This document shows positions 22,730-25,204 of a stretch of DNA of 25,204 nt, piece by piece. The stretch's first letter is position 1. Each line of letters opens with the position of its first letter. The stretch spans positions 1 to 25,204 of the forward strand of contig CAZLZJ010000030.1 in the NCBI GenBank assembly GCA_964563975.1, read 5' to 3'. The DNA comes from JAAYJR01 sp964563975. Lineage in GTDB: Bacteria > Bacteroidota > Bacteroidia > Bacteroidales > Prolixibacteraceae. Both the position numbers and the translations under genes were made by a program. The notes under the pieces are model-generated. The model saw only the letters and a list, made by a program, of their open reading frames with translations, searched no databases and was not told the DNA's origin.

Positions 22730-23665
22730 ATGTACTATAACCGGAGAGATTTTATACAAAGAACGGCAGCTGCATTAAGCACACTTGCAATAGGTGGATT
22801 GCAGACAGCTTGCGATAGGAATAAGGACAGAATATTCAAATATGCATTGTGTAACGAGATACTTCAGGATTTCAGTTGGCAGGAGCAGTGCGAAATAATT
22901 GGGAAAGCTGGTTATGATGGTGTTGAGGTAGCATCTTTTACTCTTGTAAAGGATGGAGTTCAGGAAATATCTGCCGGCCGGAGAAAACAGATGGTGAGCG
23001 ATATGAAAAATGCAGGAATAGTGTGTGCGGGATTGCATTGGCTCTATACACCGCCTCCTTATGGGCTGCATTTTACTACACCTGACAGTGAGCTGCGTCA
23101 GAAATCAATAAATTATTTAAATCAGTTAATAGATTTTTGTGGTGATCTGGGAGGAGAGATTATGGTGTTTGGATCACCTGATCAGAGGGGAACTACCGGT
23201 GGAGTTACTGTAAAAGAGGCAACCGGTTATTTTGCTGATGGATTGGCACAGGTTGCAGACCATGCAAAAGATAGGAATATTACCATTCTTATTGAATCGC
23301 TGCCATTGAGCAGTACCGATGTTATTAATACATTGGAGGAGGCTGTGGCAATTGTAAAGAAAATTGGACACCCTGCAATTAGTTCAATGTTTGATTTTCA
23401 TAATACACTTGATGAAACTGAACCCTGGACAGACCTTATTAAAAAATATTATGATAATATAAAACATATTCATGTCCAGAATATGGATGGAACACTTATC
23501 CGCACTGATGCAATTCCTGACAATTTTATACCTGTTTTTCAGACATTAAAGGATTTAAATTATAAAAGGTGGATATCGCTTGAAGTGTTCGACTTTTCTC
23601 CCGGGGGCAAATTTATTGCAAAAGAGAGTATGAATACTTTTTTGGAGATTGAAAAAAGATTATGA
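22730..23665 (+). CDS. Tat-exported sugar phosphate isomerase/epimerase-like TIM-barrel protein
   Basis: A 311-residue protein of the xylose-isomerase-like TIM-barrel superfamily (hydroxypyruvate isomerase type). The N-terminus has a twin-arginine motif, RRDFIQ at 5-10, then a hydrophobic stretch ending GLQTAC; C28 could be a lipidation site, giving a Tat lipoprotein. Candidate metal ligands are the acids and His in ILIESLPLS, MFDFHNTLDE, HIHVQNMDG and SLEVFDFSPGG, in the order expected for the fold. Substrate cannot be told from sequence, and periplasmic sugar or polyol chemistry is inference. Single gene with its own promoter. Confidence 0.86.
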   Translation: MYYNRRDFIQRTAAALSTLAIGGLQTACDRNKDRIFKYALCNEILQDFSWQEQCEIIGKAGYDGVEVASFTLVKDGVQEISAGRRKQMVSDMKNAGIVCAGLHWLYTPPPYGLHFTTPDSELRQKSINYLNQLIDFCGDLGGEIMVFGSPDQRGTTGGVTVKEATGYFADGLAQVADHAKDRNITILIESLPLSSTDVINTLEEAVAIVKKIGHPAISSMFDFHNTLDETEPWTDLIKKYYDNIKHIHVQNMDGTLIRTDAIPDNFIPVFQTLKDLNYKRWISLEVFDFSPGGKFIAKESMNTFLEIEKRL

Positions 23666-23701
23666 CGGTGTTATATTTCTTCTGACCCGGTTTTTTGTAA
23701 A

Positions 23702-24004
23702 TTAATCGCAAGTGCAAATTTCAAGGCAATCAATAATTTTGCTTAAAATATTATGTTTCAGGTAATAAAAGGTGTTTTTTCCTTCACGTTTTGAACACAG
23801 AACTCCTTTGTTTTTTAGGATGCCAAGATGATGTGAGGTTGTAGATTGTTCGATATTAAGGAGCTTGTGAATTTCAGACACTTTTAATTTTTTACCTCCT
23901 TCCAAATGTTTTAAAATAGCTATACGCATTGGATGAGCAATTGCTTTAAGCATTTGCGCAGCAATATCTAACCGTTCCGTATTCAGCTTATTGAACTCTG
24001 TCAT
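23702..24004 (-). CDS. Small ArsR-family regulator with a C-terminal Cys cluster
   Basis: A 100-residue winged helix-turn-helix repressor. KAIAHPMRIAILKHL (about 20-34) and the recognition helix EQSTTSHHLGILKNKGVL (about 52-69) are ArsR-type, and the wing is SKREGKNTFYYL (71-82). The arsenic/cadmium ELCVCD motif in the recognition helix region is absent. Instead there are C70 and a tail cluster C93-x3-C97-x-C99 just before the stop. This pattern could bind a metal or sense thiol or sulfide stress, but the ligand is unknown. It converges on the TIM-barrel gene and diverges from the prenyl synthase gene 178 nt away; no metal transporter is adjacent. Confidence 0.9.
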   Translation of the reverse strand: MTEFNKLNTERLDIAAQMLKAIAHPMRIAILKHLEGGKKLKVSEIHKLLNIEQSTTSHHLGILKNKGVLCSKREGKNTFYYLKHNILSKIIDCLEICTCD

Positions 24005-24029
24005 TAATACATATTGTGTTTAATAACAG

Positions 24030-24058
24030 CAAATATACAAATTATTAAAGATTTCCAA
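24030..24058 (-). promoter_or_regulatory. Full Bacteroidota promoter for the ArsR gene
   Basis: On the minus strand, TTG (plus 24056-24058), an 18-nt spacer and TATATTTG (plus 24030-24037) match the consensus. The box ends 25 nt before the ATG at 24004. An ArsR regulator often binds its own promoter, but no convincing operator palindrome overlaps this site. Confidence 0.68.
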
Positions 24059-24182
24059 TTGTTTTATATGCTTAGCAAATAACCATTTCTTATTTATAAG
24101 TTATAAAATTTTTTATTCAGCTCTTTTATTCAACTAAATATTCTATGTTAGATGATTAAAATGAAAAATTGTATGAAGAACA

Positions 24183-25157
24183 ATGGGAGAAACAGATAGA
24201 ATTAAACATACGATTAAAAAGGAGCTGAAAGAGTTTGAGCTATATTATAAAAAAGCTATTCAAAGTGATGTACCCCTGTTAGGTACAATATTGAATTTTT
24301 TATATAGAACGAAGGGTAAGCAGCTTAGACCGGTTTTTGTTTTTTTGTCAGCCAGACTTCATGGTGAGCCCAATGAGTCTTCACAACTTGCAGCTTGCTC
24401 GGTAGAATTATTACATTCAGCTACCTTGATTCACGACGATGTTGTTGACGAATCGTATGAACGAAGGGGAACCTTCTCAATTAATGCATTATGGAAAAAT
24501 AAACTTGCTGTATTAGTAGGTGATTATATCCTGGCAAAAGGATTACTTTTACAATTGGAACATAAAAAGTATAATTTTCTTCATTTAATATCTCGCGCTG
24601 TCAAGGAGATGAGCGAAGGAGAGATTTTACAGGTTAAAAAAAGCCGTAAATTAGATATTGATGAAGAAACATATTTTGAGATTATCAGAAAAAAAACTGC
24701 ATCTCTGATTGCAACCAGTATGGCAATAGGAACTGCTTCAGTTACAGATGATGAAGAGCTATCCGTGAGGATGTATAAAATCGGACAGGATGCAGGGATT
24801 GCTTTTCAAATAAAAGATGATATTTTCGATTATCAGAGAAAGAGTATAATAGGCAAGCCTACCGGAAACGATATTAAGGAGAAAAAAATTACGCTCCCTC
24901 TGCTTTATGTTATAAGAAATTCAGATTCTTCCGAGCGTAGCAGGATTTTACGATTGATAAAAAGGAAAAATAAAAATCTTACTGTGGTGAATGAAATTAT
25001 AGAGCTGGTAAAAGAAAAGGGGGGGCTTGAATATGCCACAAACAAGATGAATGAATTTAAAGATAATGCAGTGAAGGCTTTGATGGAGTTTCCCGAAACC
25101 GATGCAAGAAACTCTCTGATTGAATTAATGAATTATTTAACCACCAGAGAAAAATAG
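24183..25157 (+). CDS. Trans-polyprenyl diphosphate synthase (octaprenyl-type)
   Basis: A 324-residue isoprenoid chain-elongating enzyme. GKQLRP at 45-50 binds isopentenyl diphosphate. The first Asp-rich motif is DDVVDE at 85-90 and the second is DDIFD at 212-216; both are intact. The residues four and five places before the first motif are small (Thr, Ala), which suits a long-chain product such as the side chain of menaquinone. Exact chain length cannot be read from sequence. The frame is complete; the last 47 nt of the window hold no further gene. No exact -7 box is seen in the 178 nt upstream. Confidence 0.94.
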   Translation: MGETDRIKHTIKKELKEFELYYKKAIQSDVPLLGTILNFLYRTKGKQLRPVFVFLSARLHGEPNESSQLAACSVELLHSATLIHDDVVDESYERRGTFSINALWKNKLAVLVGDYILAKGLLLQLEHKKYNFLHLISRAVKEMSEGEILQVKKSRKLDIDEETYFEIIRKKTASLIATSMAIGTASVTDDEELSVRMYKIGQDAGIAFQIKDDIFDYQRKSIIGKPTGNDIKEKKITLPLLYVIRNSDSSERSRILRLIKRKNKNLTVVNEIIELVKEKGGLEYATNKMNEFKDNAVKALMEFPETDARNSLIELMNYLTTREK

Positions 25158-25204
25158 GACCGGTTATTTTTGTTAAAATTCTTTATATTTTGAATCAATA
25201 ATAA

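Noticed and set aside
24089..24106. Palindromes CTTATTTATAAG and TTATAAGTTATAA as an ArsR operator
   Set aside because: Short, A/T only, and away from the mapped ArsR promoter box; expected by chance in DNA this AT-rich.
1..25204. CRISPR array, tRNA or rRNA genes, insertion sequences, toxin-antitoxin or phage-defence modules
   Set aside because: Looked for on both strands in every gap and among the proteins; no direct-repeat array, cloverleaf, transposase or defence protein is seen.

Overview
This is a chromosomal housekeeping segment from a member of the Bacteroidota, most likely an anaerobic or marine Bacteroidales/Marinilabiliales-type bacterium. The evidence is the AT-rich sequence, the type IX secretion protein PorZ, a DUF4270 lipoprotein, the panC / starch-synthase-N-domain / DUF4270 neighbourhood, an ATP synthase a subunit with a long exported N-terminal extension, and at least ten copies of the Bacteroidota -7 promoter element TAnnTTTG placed before genes. 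I see no tRNA, rRNA, CRISPR array, insertion sequence, phage gene or obvious transferred island. Every gene looks intact, and no gene-free stretch exceeds about 220 nt.

Layout. Positions 217-750 (+) encode an exported Gly/Tyr-rich Spy/CpxP-like protein. Positions 759-6891 (-) form the F-type ATP synthase region, read from high to low coordinates: bactofilin, an AtpZ-like and an AtpI-like membrane protein, then atpB-E-F-H-A-G. The beta (atpD) and epsilon (atpC) genes are not here, so the enzyme must be encoded at two or more loci. A perfect -7 element just before atpB and a strong hairpin right after atpE suggest extra control inside the cluster. Upstream on the same strand lie rpmF with its DUF177/YceD partner, closed by a clear terminator, and panC-panD (pantothenate synthesis). 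From about 9200 the plus strand carries a lone glycosyltransferase-5 N-terminal domain, a DUF4270 lipoprotein, dusB, a collagen-like lipoprotein and nadA. nadA converges on a minus-strand pair, a dCMP-deaminase-family protein and a PDZ/S41 protease. A SPOR-domain lipoprotein (-) diverges from a MEMO1-AMMECR1 fusion (+). The latter converges on a compact rdgB-porZ-recO operon (-). The window ends with a Tat-exported TIM-barrel protein (+), a small Cys-rich ArsR regulator (-) and a polyprenyl diphosphate synthase (+).

Most of the genes are core functions: energy (ATP synthase), translation (rpmF, dusB), cofactors (panC, panD, nadA), nucleotide hygiene and repair (rdgB, recO, deaminase), envelope and secretion (porZ, S41 protease, SPOR, lipoproteins) and isoprenoids. 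No clearly new multi-gene system is visible. The points most worth a second look are: the bactofilin/AtpZ overlap containing two A8 runs; the hairpin after atpE; the starch-synthase-like protein that has lost its ADP-glucose motif and catalytic C-terminal half and sits beside DUF4270; the MEMO1-AMMECR1 fusion with no radical-SAM partner nearby; and a multi-hairpin intergenic element before dusB. Five likely gene starts differ from the longest reading frames. Four of those longer frames begin with TTG codons, and in two cases the TTG lies inside a -7 promoter box.
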